From contig CACWOX010000001.1 in the NCBI GenBank assembly GCA_902762615.1, positions 1 to 64,000 on the forward strand: a stretch of 64,000 nucleotides of DNA. The letters run 5' to 3'. The stretch comes from an uncultured Ruminococcus sp. (GTDB taxonomy: Bacteria; Bacillota; Clostridia; Oscillospirales; Acutalibacteraceae). Under the pieces are notes generated by a model. It worked only from the letters and a program-made list of their open reading frames with translations. It did no database searches and was not told where the DNA came from. Position 1 is the first letter of the stretch, and each line of letters starts with the position of its first letter. Both the position numbers and the translations under genes were made by a program. Positions 1 through 8,917 of the stretch are shown here, in pieces.

Positions 1-143
1 AGCCTATATTTTGTGTCAAATAACATATTTAAATTCATAGCTGCACAATATATAGATTCATATGCGAACTATAGTTCAATTAATTGGGATTCTTTTAATT
101 AATGATTAGTTGATATTTGCCCTGTATAATAAAGGATAAGAAG

Positions 144-184
144 GCATTTGAGCGTCATTTCACATGCGTTTCAAATGCTTTTTT
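144..184 (+). terminator. Rho-independent terminator-like hairpin
   Basis: The arms GCATTTGA and TCAAATGC are separated by 19 bases and followed by six T. No plus-strand gene is visible to the left, so it may end a transcript that starts outside the window. Confidence 0.5.
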
Positions 185-285
185 CACCCCTTAAACAGGT
201 TCTTATATAATCCACAATTATATCTATTATCCACCAAATTTATTACAATTATAGTCGAAAATTTCCAATGTTTTTTATTCCGACA

Positions 286-316
286 TGTTGACATATCAAC
301 AATTTACAGCTATAAT
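286..316 (+). promoter_or_regulatory. Consensus promoter with overlapping inverted repeat, upstream of the MarR gene
   Basis: TTGACA (288-293), a 17-base spacer and TATAAT (311-316) form a perfect sigma-A promoter. The -35 element lies inside an inverted repeat with arms TGTTGA and TCAACA around CATA (286-301). A repeat in this position is a typical MarR-family operator, so autorepression is likely but inferred. Confidence 0.7.
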
Positions 317-402
317 TAAATTACTTGTTTGTTAATTGGTTTGTATGCTGTAAATATAGCAGCATATGTTTTTCCCTGTGTTGTGAAAGGACGAATTACG
401 AT

Positions 403-870
403 ATGCAGGAAGACAGATTTGAATTGTTTGACGTTTCGGTATCGCTCATATGCAAAAGCATTCAAAAAATTAAGAGCGAGATCATGCAGTCCTACGGGCT
501 GAAAAGTTCGCATGTGCTCTTTATGGTGCAGCTTGGCAAACGGAAAGAGGGACTTACCGCTTCGGAGCTTTCCAAAGCGGGACACATGGACAAGGCGCAG
601 ATTTCCCGCGTCGTTTCTGAGCTGACCGACAAGGGCTTTATCACCCGATGCTCCGGAAGCACACAGAAATACAAAAACAGATTTACCCTGACAGAAGCCG
701 GCAGAAGCATTGCAAATGATTTAGACAATCTGATCGGCAAAGCGCTGGAATATGTCAGCGGCTCCATTCCCAAAGCCGATCTTGAGATATTCTACCGAAC
801 GCTTTTTACCATAAGCGACAATCTGTTTTCACTCACCGAGGAACCCGAAGCGCTTGTCACCGCTCATTAA
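403..870 (+). CDS. MarR family transcriptional regulator
   Basis: A 155-residue winged-helix regulator. The central part has the MarR fold order: a helix leading into the phrase SELSKAGHMDKAQISRVVSE (recognition region), then a wing around residues 80-95 (TQKYKNRFTLTEAG). MarR proteins bind palindromic operators as dimers and respond to small ligands or oxidants. The start is the ATG at 403, with AAAGGA about 10 bases upstream; an in-frame ATG at 325 falls too close to the promoter to be used. The only Cys in the DNA-binding half is in RCSGS and does not match the OhrR sensor position. DegV follows 75 bases later, so a link to lipid or fatty-acid metabolism is possible, but the ligand cannot be read from sequence. 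Confidence 0.85.
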   Translation: MQEDRFELFDVSVSLICKSIQKIKSEIMQSYGLKSSHVLFMVQLGKRKEGLTASELSKAGHMDKAQISRVVSELTDKGFITRCSGSTQKYKNRFTLTEAGRSIANDLDNLIGKALEYVSGSIPKADLEIFYRTLFTISDNLFSLTEEPEALVTAH

Positions 871-945
871 GTCCTTTCGATTTTACATAATGTTTGTTAT
901 TGGTTTAATTATTGATATGCATTTCTACGTTAGGAGATTTATTTT

Positions 946-1815
946 ATGTCAAAAATAAGAATTATCACCGACTCTGCAAGCGACATCTCGGAGAAGCACG
1001 AGAAAAAGTACAACATCAAGGTTGTTCCCTTCAAAGTTGCCATAGGCGATAAGTCCTATGTCAGCCGTGTGGATTTCAGCAACGAGAAATTCTACAGCAT
1101 GATGGAGGCTTATGACGGTCTGCCTCTCACCTCGCAGTTCACCGCCTTCGAGTTTCAGGAGGTCTATGAGGAGATGTACAAGGACGGTGTGACCGACGTG
1201 ATCTGCGTTCTGATCAATGCGCAGGGTTCGGCAACCTACAACAATTCCATCATGGCGGTCGACAATTTCTATGAGGACAATCCCGAAGCGGTCGGAAAAA
1301 TCCGTTTCATTTCCATCGACGGCAGAAGCTACACCGGCGCATACGGATACGCCGCCGTCGAAGCTGCAAAAATGGTGCAGCGCGGCGCAAGCGTGGAACA
1401 GATCGTAGATTTCATCAACAACTGGGTGGAAAACTGCACGATATTCTTTGCGCCTTATTCCCTCAAATACGCAAAGAAATCCGGACGCATTCCCGCGGCT
1501 GCCGCGTTTGTGGGCGACGCGCTTGGCTTAAAGCCCATTATGCGGATATTTGACCACGTCATCACCACCGACGAGAAGGTTCGCGGCGAAAAGCTGATCA
1601 TTCCCACCATAGTCAAAAAGACAGCAGCCGAAATCGAGCCGCAGACGCCGTATTGTATAGTTTACGGCAATGATTCTTCGGTGTGCGATGAGCTTGCAAA
1701 GGCGATGTACCAGAAATTAGGCTATCCTCCGGCTGGATTCTATCAGATCGGCGCTGCCATTGCGGTCAACGCGGGTCCTAAAGTGGTCGGCACCATCTTC
1801 AAAAAGAAGAGATAG
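946..1815 (+). CDS. DegV family fatty-acid-binding protein
   Basis: A 289-residue DegV protein. It begins with the family signature (IITDSASDI), has the substrate-contacting LTSQFT segment near residue 65, the GRSYTGAYGYAA segment near residue 126, and the late KSGRIPAAAAFVGDALGLKP region that is strongly conserved in the family. DegV proteins bind a fatty acid; the best studied (FakB of staphylococci) present it to a FakA kinase for phosphorylation. No fakA-like gene is seen nearby. The start has a TAGGAGAT site 9 bases upstream. Length is normal. It may be co-regulated with the preceding MarR gene, which lies on the same strand without an obvious terminator between them. Confidence 0.9.
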   Translation: MSKIRIITDSASDISEKHEKKYNIKVVPFKVAIGDKSYVSRVDFSNEKFYSMMEAYDGLPLTSQFTAFEFQEVYEEMYKDGVTDVICVLINAQGSATYNNSIMAVDNFYEDNPEAVGKIRFISIDGRSYTGAYGYAAVEAAKMVQRGASVEQIVDFINNWVENCTIFFAPYSLKYAKKSGRIPAAAAFVGDALGLKPIMRIFDHVITTDEKVRGEKLIIPTIVKKTAAEIEPQTPYCIVYGNDSSVCDELAKAMYQKLGYPPAGFYQIGAAIAVNAGPKVVGTIFKKKR

Positions 1816-1898
1816 GCGCCTGTTATCGGTATTATCATTAAAAGATCAGCCCTGTGAGCAATATTTTGCGGGATTATGGCGAATATTGGAAAGCATAC

Positions 1899-1927
1899 TT
1901 GCAATTTCAGCAAACAGGCTATATAAT
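1899..1927 (+). promoter_or_regulatory. Sigma-A promoter for the CofE-like gene
   Basis: TTGCAA (1899-1904), a 17-base spacer and TATAAT (1922-1927), about 60 bases ahead of the start codon. Confidence 0.65.
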
Positions 1928-1985
1928 ATGATATGTCGCTAAGGCAAAGCCTCAGCCAATACAGTTGAAAAGAGGAATTATGTTT

Positions 1986-2732
1986 ATGAGCGAAGAAGTT
2001 AAAGAAACAAAAGAAACACAAGAAGCACAGAACATGCCTTTCACCCCCAACGAAGGCAAAGACCTTGTTATAACCACCGACGACGGCAGCTTTGAGCGCT
2101 ATCCCGTCAAGACCCCCATCATCAAGAGTGGCGACGACCTTGTCGCTCTGCTGAATGAACTGGTCAAGCCCTACCTTCAGGAAGGCGATATGATTTACAT
2201 GAGCGAGAAGATTCTCGCCATCAGCCAGGGACGTGCCTTTAAGATCGAGGACATCAAGCCCTCGCGTCTGGCTAAGTTCCTCACTAAATTCGTCTACAAG
2301 TCACCCTACGGCATCGGACTCGGCATGCCTGAGACTATGGAGCTGGCAATCCGCTCAGTCGGCAGACCCAAGATCATCTTTGCCGCCATCATTTCCGGCA
2401 TATGCAAGCTCTTCGGCAAGCGTGGCGTGTTCTACAATATCCTCGGCCCCGCAGCCAGAGCCATCGACGGTCCCTGCGACTGCACCATTCCTCCATACAA
2501 CGGATACGCCAAGATGGCTCCGGACAAGCCGCATGACGCCGCAAAGAATTTCACCGAGGCAATGAACGGTCACCAGGTTATCGTTGTGGACGCTAACGAC
2601 ATTGGCGTAAACATTCTCGGCAAGCCCTCTCAGGATGTTCCCGACGAATATTATGCAAAAATATTCAAGGACAATCCTCTCGGTCAGGGTCATGAACAGA
2701 CTCCTCTCTGCATTGTCCGCAAGATTGGCTGA
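1986..2732 (+). CDS. F420-0:gamma-glutamyl ligase (CofE)-like protein
   Basis: A 248-residue protein resembling coenzyme F420-0:L-glutamate ligase. Visible family features are YPVKTPIIKSGDDL, then YLQEGDMIYMSEKILAISQG (the conserved strand and loop near the nucleotide site), and a later IPPYNGY/VVDANDIGVNILG segment. The start is ATG 1986, with AGAGGA 9 bases upstream; an earlier in-frame TTG overlaps that site. The first 25 residues are acidic and Lys/Glu-rich and are not part of the domain. No other F420 biosynthesis gene is in the window. In Clostridia such proteins are common without known F420 use, so the substrate may be another amino-acid conjugate. The fold assignment is firm; the reaction is inferred. 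Confidence 0.75.
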   Translation: MSEEVKETKETQEAQNMPFTPNEGKDLVITTDDGSFERYPVKTPIIKSGDDLVALLNELVKPYLQEGDMIYMSEKILAISQGRAFKIEDIKPSRLAKFLTKFVYKSPYGIGLGMPETMELAIRSVGRPKIIFAAIISGICKLFGKRGVFYNILGPAARAIDGPCDCTIPPYNGYAKMAPDKPHDAAKNFTEAMNGHQVIVVDANDIGVNILGKPSQDVPDEYYAKIFKDNPLGQGHEQTPLCIVRKIG

Positions 2733-2770
2733 TTGCTTTTCATTTATAGCATTAATAAAGAGAAACAAGA

Positions 2771-2815
2771 ATCCCGATTCGCATTTTGTTTGTGTGCGAA
2801 TCGGGATATTTTATT
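2771..2815 (+). terminator. Terminator after the CofE-like gene
   Basis: A 13-base perfect stem (ATCCCGATTCGCA at 2771-2783 with its complement at 2795-2807) is followed by ATTTTATT. Confidence 0.85.
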
Positions 2816-2872
2816 GGATAATTGAATTGAAGTACAAGCGTTAGCAAAACAACAAAACAGCAACGCCGCGCT

Positions 2873-3844
2873 TTAGTCGGTTTCCGCTTTGTCGTAGGAC
2901 ACCGAAATAATGATATTGTTGTCGATGATGGTGACGTTCTTGAACTTGACATTGTGAATAAGATCGCTGACTATGCCGGCGGTTTTCTCCTTGAACCAAT
3001 CCTTGATGCTCTGCCACCAGCTCTTATCATCCTGCTCGTTCTTGTCCACTTCAAGACCGAGCTGCTTGATTGTTACTTCGGTGATTTTGTCATTGAATTC
3101 GCTTGTGTCATAATATATCATTCCGTTGTGAATGTCGATATTGTCACTGACAACATTTTCTCCGAAATACTTGACCAGAATATCGGCAGGCAGGCTTACC
3201 TTTCCTATATAGGCGCTTTCAAGCGAGATGACTATGTAGGGATCGTCATAGCTCAGCTTTGCAACAGCTCTGATAGGCCAAGAGAAGCCCTTGTACCTCA
3301 CGCGGCTGTAGAGCGTGATCTTGTCGTTAGCCACAACCGAGAAAAGGTCGTCCACCTCAATGCCGTGCTCGGAGGTTTTTTCCGCGGATTTCTCAACCAG
3401 CGTCTTGAGCAGAAGGTTGACTTCGTCGGAATTAAAGGAAATCTGCTTGTCGGAAATCATCTCAAGTGCCGAGTCGATTATAACATCCGACATCTCGGCT
3501 TTGATCTCGGGAGCGGTCGGCATTTCGTCTCTCGTAGCCAGGAAGAACAGCACACCCGCACCGATCACAACAACGACAAGCAGGAAAATAATCAACGCGC
3601 CTAATGCACCGAAAATCTTCAAAACTACATTCGGCTTTTTGGACTTTTCAGGCTGAGATACAGCGCCTCCGCGAGCAATATTCTTCTCATTGCCGCCGCT
3701 TTTCACGACAGCCTTGCCGCTCTTCTGTTCCGGAGTCGGACTGCCTGTGGCAGCCGATTCAACAGGTCCGCTCGTAGGATTGACTCTCTCACCGTCCGCC
3801 GTGCTTCCGCCCAGAGGGATAGCCAATGTTTTTTCTTCTTCCAT
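2873..3844 (-). CDS. Single-pass membrane protein of unknown function
   Basis: A 323-residue protein I cannot name. It has a low-complexity, Pro/Ser/Gly-rich cytoplasmic N-terminus of about 75 residues, one strong transmembrane segment at about 77-103 (KIFGALGALIIFLLVVVVIG...), and an extracellular domain of about 220 residues alternating hydrophobic strands with short helices. Segments such as ISFNSDEVNLLLKTLVEK and VVISLESAYIGKVSLP recall the layout of YpmS/DUF2140-type membrane-anchored proteins, but that link is tentative. The start ATG has AAGGAG 9 bases upstream. It lies downstream of mutS2 on the same strand, separated by 97 bases without a clear terminator, so it may be the last gene of that operon. 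Confidence 0.7.
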   Translation of the reverse strand: MEEEKTLAIPLGGSTADGERVNPTSGPVESAATGSPTPEQKSGKAVVKSGGNEKNIARGGAVSQPEKSKKPNVVLKIFGALGALIIFLLVVVVIGAGVLFFLATRDEMPTAPEIKAEMSDVIIDSALEMISDKQISFNSDEVNLLLKTLVEKSAEKTSEHGIEVDDLFSVVANDKITLYSRVRYKGFSWPIRAVAKLSYDDPYIVISLESAYIGKVSLPADILVKYFGENVVSDNIDIHNGMIYYDTSEFNDKITEVTIKQLGLEVDKNEQDDKSWWQSIKDWFKEKTAGIVSDLIHNVKFKNVTIIDNNIIISVSYDKAETD

Positions 3845-3941
3845 TTTTCATTTCTCCTTCTTAAAAAGAATTAATAAAGAATATTGAATTTGCATTTCAT
3901 TATGTCGGTGATAAACATGATGAAAACACAAATAACGCGCT

Positions 3942-6338
3942 TTATTTTTTCAGTTCAAGTATGGTAACGCCCGTCTCGCCTTCCCCGTAAACGCCAAGTC
4001 GGAAGGATTTGACACTGGGATGCTTGCGGAAATGCTGATGAAGCCCCGCACGCAGCGCACCCGTTCCCTTGCCGTGAATCACGCGAACCTCGCCCAGCTT
4101 CATTACAACGGCATGGTCGATCACGCGGTCAACCTCAAGGATTCCCTCTTCCACTGTGCAGCCGCGAACGTCCACCTCAGTCTGCACCTTTTTGGTATCA
4201 ATGCTGCGGGTGGTGCCGCCCTTCTGAGGACGCTTCTGCCCGTTGAGCGTCACCTTGCTTTCTTCCACAAGCCGCAGCTCGCTCAGCTTGACGCGGGATT
4301 TGATAATGCCCATCTGCACTTCCACATTGCCGGATTTATCCGGCAGACGGGTCACAGTGCCGCGCTCGTCGATACCGAACACCTCCACCGTGTCGCCTAT
4401 CTTGAGCGCACGCGGCAGTACATAGCCTTCGTTGGAGCGCGTTTCCACCGGATTGACCGAATCCTCTATCCTGCGCAGCCGTGCGCGAAGGCTTGCCTTT
4501 GCGTCGCCGTTGAGAGCGGATATCTTGGCGGACTCGTAATCCTTGCGCAGACGGTCGATTTCTTTGAGCAGTTCGTCCGCCTCAGCCCTTGCCTGAGAAA
4601 CAATACGATCGGCTTCACGCCGTGCGCCTGCTATTTCGTCGCGCTTTTGCTGTTCCAGTTTGCGTTCCTTTTCGAGCATTTCAGCCTTCAACGCCTCGGA
4701 TTCCGCGCGGATTTTATCGGCTTCCTCCAATTTGCGCTCCATCTCCTGTCGGGAGCTGTCGAGCTGCGCCACAACGTCCTCTACGCGGGTATTGTCGCCC
4801 GAAACAAGCGTCTGCGCTCGTTCCACCACTTCATTCGGCATACCTAAATGCGCGCATATCGCAAAAGCGTTGGAACGCCCCGGCAATCCGATCAGCAGCT
4901 TGTATGTCGGGCGCAGCGTTTCCACGTCGAATTCACAGCTGCCGTTTTCCACGCCCGGTGTTGTGAGGGCATAGCTTTTCAGCTCGGCGTAATGGGTAGT
5001 CGCGGCAATCCTTGCGCCTTTGCCGCGAAGCTGCTCGATGATGGATTCCGCAAGCGCAGCGCCTTCAATTGGGTCGGTGCCCGCGCCAAGCTCGTCCAGC
5101 AGCACGAGGGAATGATCCCCGGCGGAGGCAAGAATCCTGATGATGTTGGTCATATGCGCCGAGAAGGTGGACAGCGACTGCTCGATGGACTGCTCGTCGC
5201 CGATGTCGGCAAGTATGTTTTCAAAAACCGAGATCCGGCTGTTGGCGCCTGCCGGAATCATCAGTCCGCACATTGTCATTGATGTAAGAAGTCCCAGCGT
5301 CTTGAGCGTGACGGTCTTGCCGCCTGTATTGGGACCGGTAATCATCAATGTGTCAAATTCGCCGCCCAAACGAATATCGGAAGGCACGACCTTCTTTTTG
5401 TGAATGAGCGGGTGACGCGCTTTTTTGAGGTCGATCACTCCGTCGGCTGTCACCACAGGAAGCGAAGCGTCCATGTCGTAGGCCAAATTCGCCTTGGCAA
5501 AGAGCAGATCGAGCGCTATCATATTGTGGTAGCTCGCAATCAGCATGTCGGCATTGTCGCCGCATTCGCCGGACAGGGCGGTGAGAATCCGCTCTATTTC
5601 CTCCTGCTCACGACCTTTGAGCAGCTTGATGTCGTTGTTTGTCTCCACAACCGCCATCGGTTCAATGAATACCGTCGCGCCGGATGACGAGGTGTCATGC
5701 ACCAGACCTGCCACCTGACTGCGAAATTCCGCCTTGACAGGTACCACGAAGCGTCCGTCGCGCATGGTGACAAGCGCGTCCTGCAAATATTTCTGGTAGG
5801 TGGCAGACCGAATGAGCTTGTCGAGCTGCTCACGCACGCGGCTTTCGGCACTCTTTATCTTGCGGCGGATGTCAAAAAGCTCCGCCGAAGCGCGGTCGTT
5901 CATCTCGTCGGGACTGTCGATGGAAGTGACGATTTTGTCCTCCAAATGGTTGTTTGAAGCAAGGGTCATAAAAAGCCCGTCCAGCGATGTGGAAACGCCC
6001 TCGCAATGACTGCGCCAGTCCCTCAGTGTACGTATCGTGCGCATGACCGATGCAATCCGCAGCAGCTCGCCCATCGAGAGCACGGCTCCCGACTGCGCCC
6101 TTCTGAGAGGATTGGCAATATCCGGCGCACCGGCAAAGGAAGGCGTGCCGAATCTGCCTGCCAGCATATGTGCGTCTGAGGTCTGCTGCAGCATTTCGTG
6201 AACCTTGTTCAGGTCAGTCTGCGGCTGTACTCTGAGCGCCTCATCGGCTGTATCGGCACAGGAGCATTTTGCCGCGAGCATCTCCAGTACCTTGCCGAGT
6301 TCCAGCACTCTGTAATCTCTGTTTGTTTGGTTTTCCAT
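3942..6338 (-). CDS. mutS2: Endonuclease MutS2
   Basis: A 798-residue MutS2 of normal length. It shows the lever/clamp region, the ABC-type ATPase with Walker A GPNTGGKT near residue 335, Walker B LLDELGAGTDP, a long Lys/Glu coiled coil (about 515-620), and a C-terminal Smr domain (about 720-798) with VDVRG and the nuclease-type motif HGKGTGALR. There is no mismatch-recognition domain, as expected for MutS2. In bacteria MutS2 suppresses recombination, and in Bacillus it has been shown to split collided ribosomes. The start has a GGAG site 7-8 bases upstream. It follows the Rpn-type gene by 33 bases and is probably cotranscribed with the era-recO group. Confidence 0.96.
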   Translation of the reverse strand: MENQTNRDYRVLELGKVLEMLAAKCSCADTADEALRVQPQTDLNKVHEMLQQTSDAHMLAGRFGTPSFAGAPDIANPLRRAQSGAVLSMGELLRIASVMRTIRTLRDWRSHCEGVSTSLDGLFMTLASNNHLEDKIVTSIDSPDEMNDRASAELFDIRRKIKSAESRVREQLDKLIRSATYQKYLQDALVTMRDGRFVVPVKAEFRSQVAGLVHDTSSSGATVFIEPMAVVETNNDIKLLKGREQEEIERILTALSGECGDNADMLIASYHNMIALDLLFAKANLAYDMDASLPVVTADGVIDLKKARHPLIHKKKVVPSDIRLGGEFDTLMITGPNTGGKTVTLKTLGLLTSMTMCGLMIPAGANSRISVFENILADIGDEQSIEQSLSTFSAHMTNIIRILASAGDHSLVLLDELGAGTDPIEGAALAESIIEQLRGKGARIAATTHYAELKSYALTTPGVENGSCEFDVETLRPTYKLLIGLPGRSNAFAICAHLGMPNEVVERAQTLVSGDNTRVEDVVAQLDSSRQEMERKLEEADKIRAESEALKAEMLEKERKLEQQKRDEIAGARREADRIVSQARAEADELLKEIDRLRKDYESAKISALNGDAKASLRARLRRIEDSVNPVETRSNEGYVLPRALKIGDTVEVFGIDERGTVTRLPDKSGNVEVQMGIIKSRVKLSELRLVEESKVTLNGQKRPQKGGTTRSIDTKKVQTEVDVRGCTVEEGILEVDRVIDHAVVMKLGEVRVIHGKGTGALRAGLHQHFRKHPSVKSFRLGVYGEGETGVTILELKK

Positions 6339-6371
6339 TATTTCTCCGTTACTGTTGTTTTGAAATCTTTA

Positions 6372-7344
6372 TCACACGCTTTGCATAGCCGCTTCAAATT
6401 CCGCATCCGTCATGTTGACCTTTTCAGCAGCCTGCGATACCGTCAGTATACCGTCCCTGACAAGGCTGACAAACGCTTTTATCTTGCCTTTTTCTTCGCC
6501 TATTGCCATGCCTTTTGCCTCTCCAATGGCAATACCTTCTGCTCTGCCTTCCGCTCTGCCTTCCGCTCTGCCTTCCGCTCTGCCTTCCGCTCTGCCTTCC
6601 GCTCTCCGCTCTTCCTTCTGCTTTCTGTTCGGCAAAAGTTCTTGCTTCATCGTATTCGGTAATAAACATACTCTTTACCTCCGCTCTGTTGGAAATTAAA
6701 AACTGCTTGATCAATGAATCTTCCGGCAGCTCCGCGATTGTTAAATCTATCGCCACTGAAAGATTGCGCGTTCTTTTCAGGTTTTCCCTGACGCTGTACA
6801 CAAAATGAGAATAATCATTCAGCGCCTTGCATTCCTTCAACAGTTCATCGTTGTGACCGTAGTTAATGTTTATCATCGTTACCCGTAGTTCGATATCCGG
6901 TTCTGAGCCAGGCGAAAAAGCGTCCGACAGTTTCAGGATGATCTTATCCTCGGTTTCCTTCAGTCCATTGTAAAAACAGACGCATTTCGGCGTCGGAGCG
7001 TGCTGCTGCAAAGAACTGAAGCGATGATAGTTTTCGTGCGTCTCGATATAGCTGTCGTAAATCATTCCCGCATAAATCAACATTCTCATCGGCATATTGG
7101 GATTGAAGCTCGACTGATGCTCGTAAAAGTTGAATGTATCGGCAATCAGGAAGGACACATCGTTCTTCATCCCCATATATACCGCGTTTTCGATTGTATT
7201 GAGGGAAATATCCTCAGGATCAGTGTAATGTGAGCCGTTCATGGCATTGTAAAGGCTCAGCGTCCATTCTTTTTTGTCCGGATTGCCAAAGATAAATTTG
7301 AAAAGGCGATCCTTGTATTCACGATTCACTTTGCTGTCTGACAT
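6372..7344 (-). pseudogene. Rpn-family PD-(D/E)XK nuclease/putative transposase, frameshifted in a tandem repeat
   Basis: The N-terminal 240 residues form the Rpn/PDDEXK domain: YKDRLFKFIFGNPDKK, then NDVSFLI and NFYEHQSSFNPNMPMRML with the catalytic Asp and Glu-His-Gln motif. In this family the C-terminus is normally a run of EGRA repeats followed by a short helical tail. Here the reading frame leaves that pattern at about 6600-6612: the initiating frame runs on as SGRQ repeats to 6424, while the expected tail (EGRA repeats, then KGKIKAFVSLVRDGILTVSQ and EFEAAMQSV) continues in another frame to 6372. The DNA looks like a 12-bp repeat array with one unit shortened by five bases. The start ATG has GGGAG nine bases upstream and begins 4 bases after the GNAT stop. 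The nuclease domain is intact, so the protein may still be active with an altered tail. Confidence 0.8.
6541..6600. repeat. Five perfect tandem copies of a 12-bp repeat
   Basis: The unit GCTCTGCCTTCC is repeated five times exactly, with degenerate copies on both sides. Read on the minus strand it encodes EGRA in one frame and SGRQ in another. Because the unit is a multiple of three, copy-number change alone keeps the frame; the irregular copy at the right edge is what shifts it. Confidence 0.95.
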
Positions 7345-7348
7345 TTGA

Positions 7349-8161
7349 TCATTTACTCCCGTTCATTTTATTTACAAAGTCGCTGCTTTTCGCGGTCAGC
7401 TCCACCCATGCGGGACGGAATCCGCTTTTGACGGCGTTTCGCGCAGACCTGACATTCGACCACGCCGCGCAATAAAACGGCACCTTGCCCACATGCATTA
7501 TCTCGAGAGCAAGCCTTGATGTGACCGCCGAAGCAATGCCCCGCCTGCGGTATTCCGGCAGCACGTCCACCCCTATCTGCCACATGCTTTCGCAGTCGGC
7601 GGAAGCACCCGCCAATCCGACCAGCGTGCTTCCGTCAAACGCGCCGACCGTCAGAACATCTCTCTCGCTGTGCTCCGCACAAATCGCGTTGCCGAACTCC
7701 GGAAGGTAATATTCTTCAAATTCCGGTTTTTCCATCACCCGCAGTGCAAAATCGCAATCCAATGGCAATGGCTTTATTAACTCCGGCACCGGCAGATAAT
7801 ACCTCGCCATGAAGCAAACCTTATGACCGTACTTCATCAGCTTGTCGTTCAAGGCAAGAATGGCAGGCGTTTCAAAGGATCTTACAGCTCCGTACTGATT
7901 TATGTATTTCTCAGCAAACGGCGCAAAATCTTCACTCACCGAAGCCAACACATTATTTCCGTAGGAAACAATCTGGAAAAAGAAAGGCAGTTCCAGATAT
8001 TGGCGGGCATTTTCGTTTTTGCGTGAGATAACGACCTTATTCCCGGCAGAACAAAAATCCTCCGGTTCGCAGCTCAGATCAACCGCCGATTGCTCCATTG
8101 CTGTACGAAGAATTGTATCGTATTGTGTTGGTTCAATCATGTAATCACGCATATTTTTCAT
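7349..8161 (-). CDS. GNAT family N-acetyltransferase
   Basis: A 270-residue acetyltransferase. The GNAT core is at the C-terminus: strand WQIGVDVLPEYRRRGIAS carries the acetyl-CoA-binding R-R-x-G-I/A loop, followed by helix AVTSRLALEIM and the YCAAWSNVRSARNAVKSGF segment typical of motif B. The N-terminal 130 residues are a family-specific domain that may recognise the substrate, which cannot be predicted. The gene starts 12 bases after recO and ends 4 bases before the Rpn-type gene, so it belongs to the same transcription unit. Two further in-frame ATGs lie close to the first, and the ribosome site is weak, so the exact start is uncertain. Confidence 0.85.
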   Translation of the reverse strand: MKNMRDYMIEPTQYDTILRTAMEQSAVDLSCEPEDFCSAGNKVVISRKNENARQYLELPFFFQIVSYGNNVLASVSEDFAPFAEKYINQYGAVRSFETPAILALNDKLMKYGHKVCFMARYYLPVPELIKPLPLDCDFALRVMEKPEFEEYYLPEFGNAICAEHSERDVLTVGAFDGSTLVGLAGASADCESMWQIGVDVLPEYRRRGIASAVTSRLALEIMHVGKVPFYCAAWSNVRSARNAVKSGFRPAWVELTAKSSDFVNKMNGSK

Positions 8162-8173
8162 CTCAATTGTATT

Positions 8174-8917
8174 CTACATCATCGTATGCAAAAATTCAAG
8201 TGTCGTAAGGCTCTTTTCTAATTTGGATATGGCAAAGGCTTCCGCCGCATCGGAAAACTGTTTAAGGCTCTCGTCCTGAAGCGAGAAGGCAAAGAGCTTC
8301 TTGAGGTCGGCATACACCGAATGTCTCATGGCAGTCATGGCTCCCCTGCCCAGTTTGATGGCGTATTCGCCGCCCTTCACGCCGCACTTATCGCAGGTGA
8401 TCTGCCCTGTGGCAGGTATAAAATACATCAGATCATGCTCGTAGGCGCCGCATTCACGGCACATCACAAGATCGGGCATATAACCCGAAATGCTCAGCAT
8501 CCGCATCTCGGCGGCAGCCTTGACCAGCTGCATGGGACGGCTGTTCTCCGAAAGGTACCACAGCGCAGCCCGCATCAATTGCAGGAATCCCGCGGCGGGC
8601 TGTTCCTCCGGCACAAGTTCCATTGTGAGCTGACAGAGATACTGCGCCGCCGAAAGCCGCAGAATATCCTCCCTCAGTCCCGTGTAAAGCTCCTCGTACT
8701 GGGATTCGTCCATTATGTAATAATCCCTGCGGCGATACAGCTCAAAATGACCGTAGACAAATTGAGCCGTCGCCGTGGAATTCTTGTTTTTCATGCTCTT
8801 TGCACCCTTTGCAAAGGCGCTTATTACGCCGTGAGAGTCGGTCAGGATCGTGCAAAACCTGTCGCTGTCACCCGATTGGCTGACCTTCAGCACTATTCCC
8901 GATACCGTCAGATTCAT
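8174..8917 (-). CDS. recO: DNA repair protein RecO
   Basis: A 247-residue RecO, the mediator that loads RecA on single-stranded DNA with RecR. It has the N-terminal OB-fold (residues 1-80, with GIVLKVSQSGDSDRFCTILT) and a zinc-binding four-Cys motif in the helical domain (CRECG ... CDKCG). The start is set at ATG 8917, because an excellent GGAGGTGATC lies 8 bases upstream; a longer frame exists but overlaps that site. Its start lies within the preceding small YqzL-like gene, giving about 50 bases of overlap and probable translational coupling. Position next to era and a YqzL-like gene matches Bacillus and many Clostridia. Confidence 0.93.
   Translation of the reverse strand: MNLTVSGIVLKVSQSGDSDRFCTILTDSHGVISAFAKGAKSMKNKNSTATAQFVYGHFELYRRRDYYIMDESQYEELYTGLREDILRLSAAQYLCQLTMELVPEEQPAAGFLQLMRAALWYLSENSRPMQLVKAAAEMRMLSISGYMPDLVMCRECGAYEHDLMYFIPATGQITCDKCGVKGGEYAIKLGRGAMTAMRHSVYADLKKLFAFSLQDESLKQFSDAAEAFAISKLEKSLTTLEFLHTMM

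Larger units (their letters stand above)
1..402. other. AT-rich intergenic region, no gene seen
   Basis: No coding frame with a plausible ribosome binding site is visible before the MarR gene. The stretch holds a terminator-like hairpin near its middle and a strong promoter with an inverted repeat at its right end, both listed separately. The first 140 bases show nothing recognisable. Confidence 0.6.
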
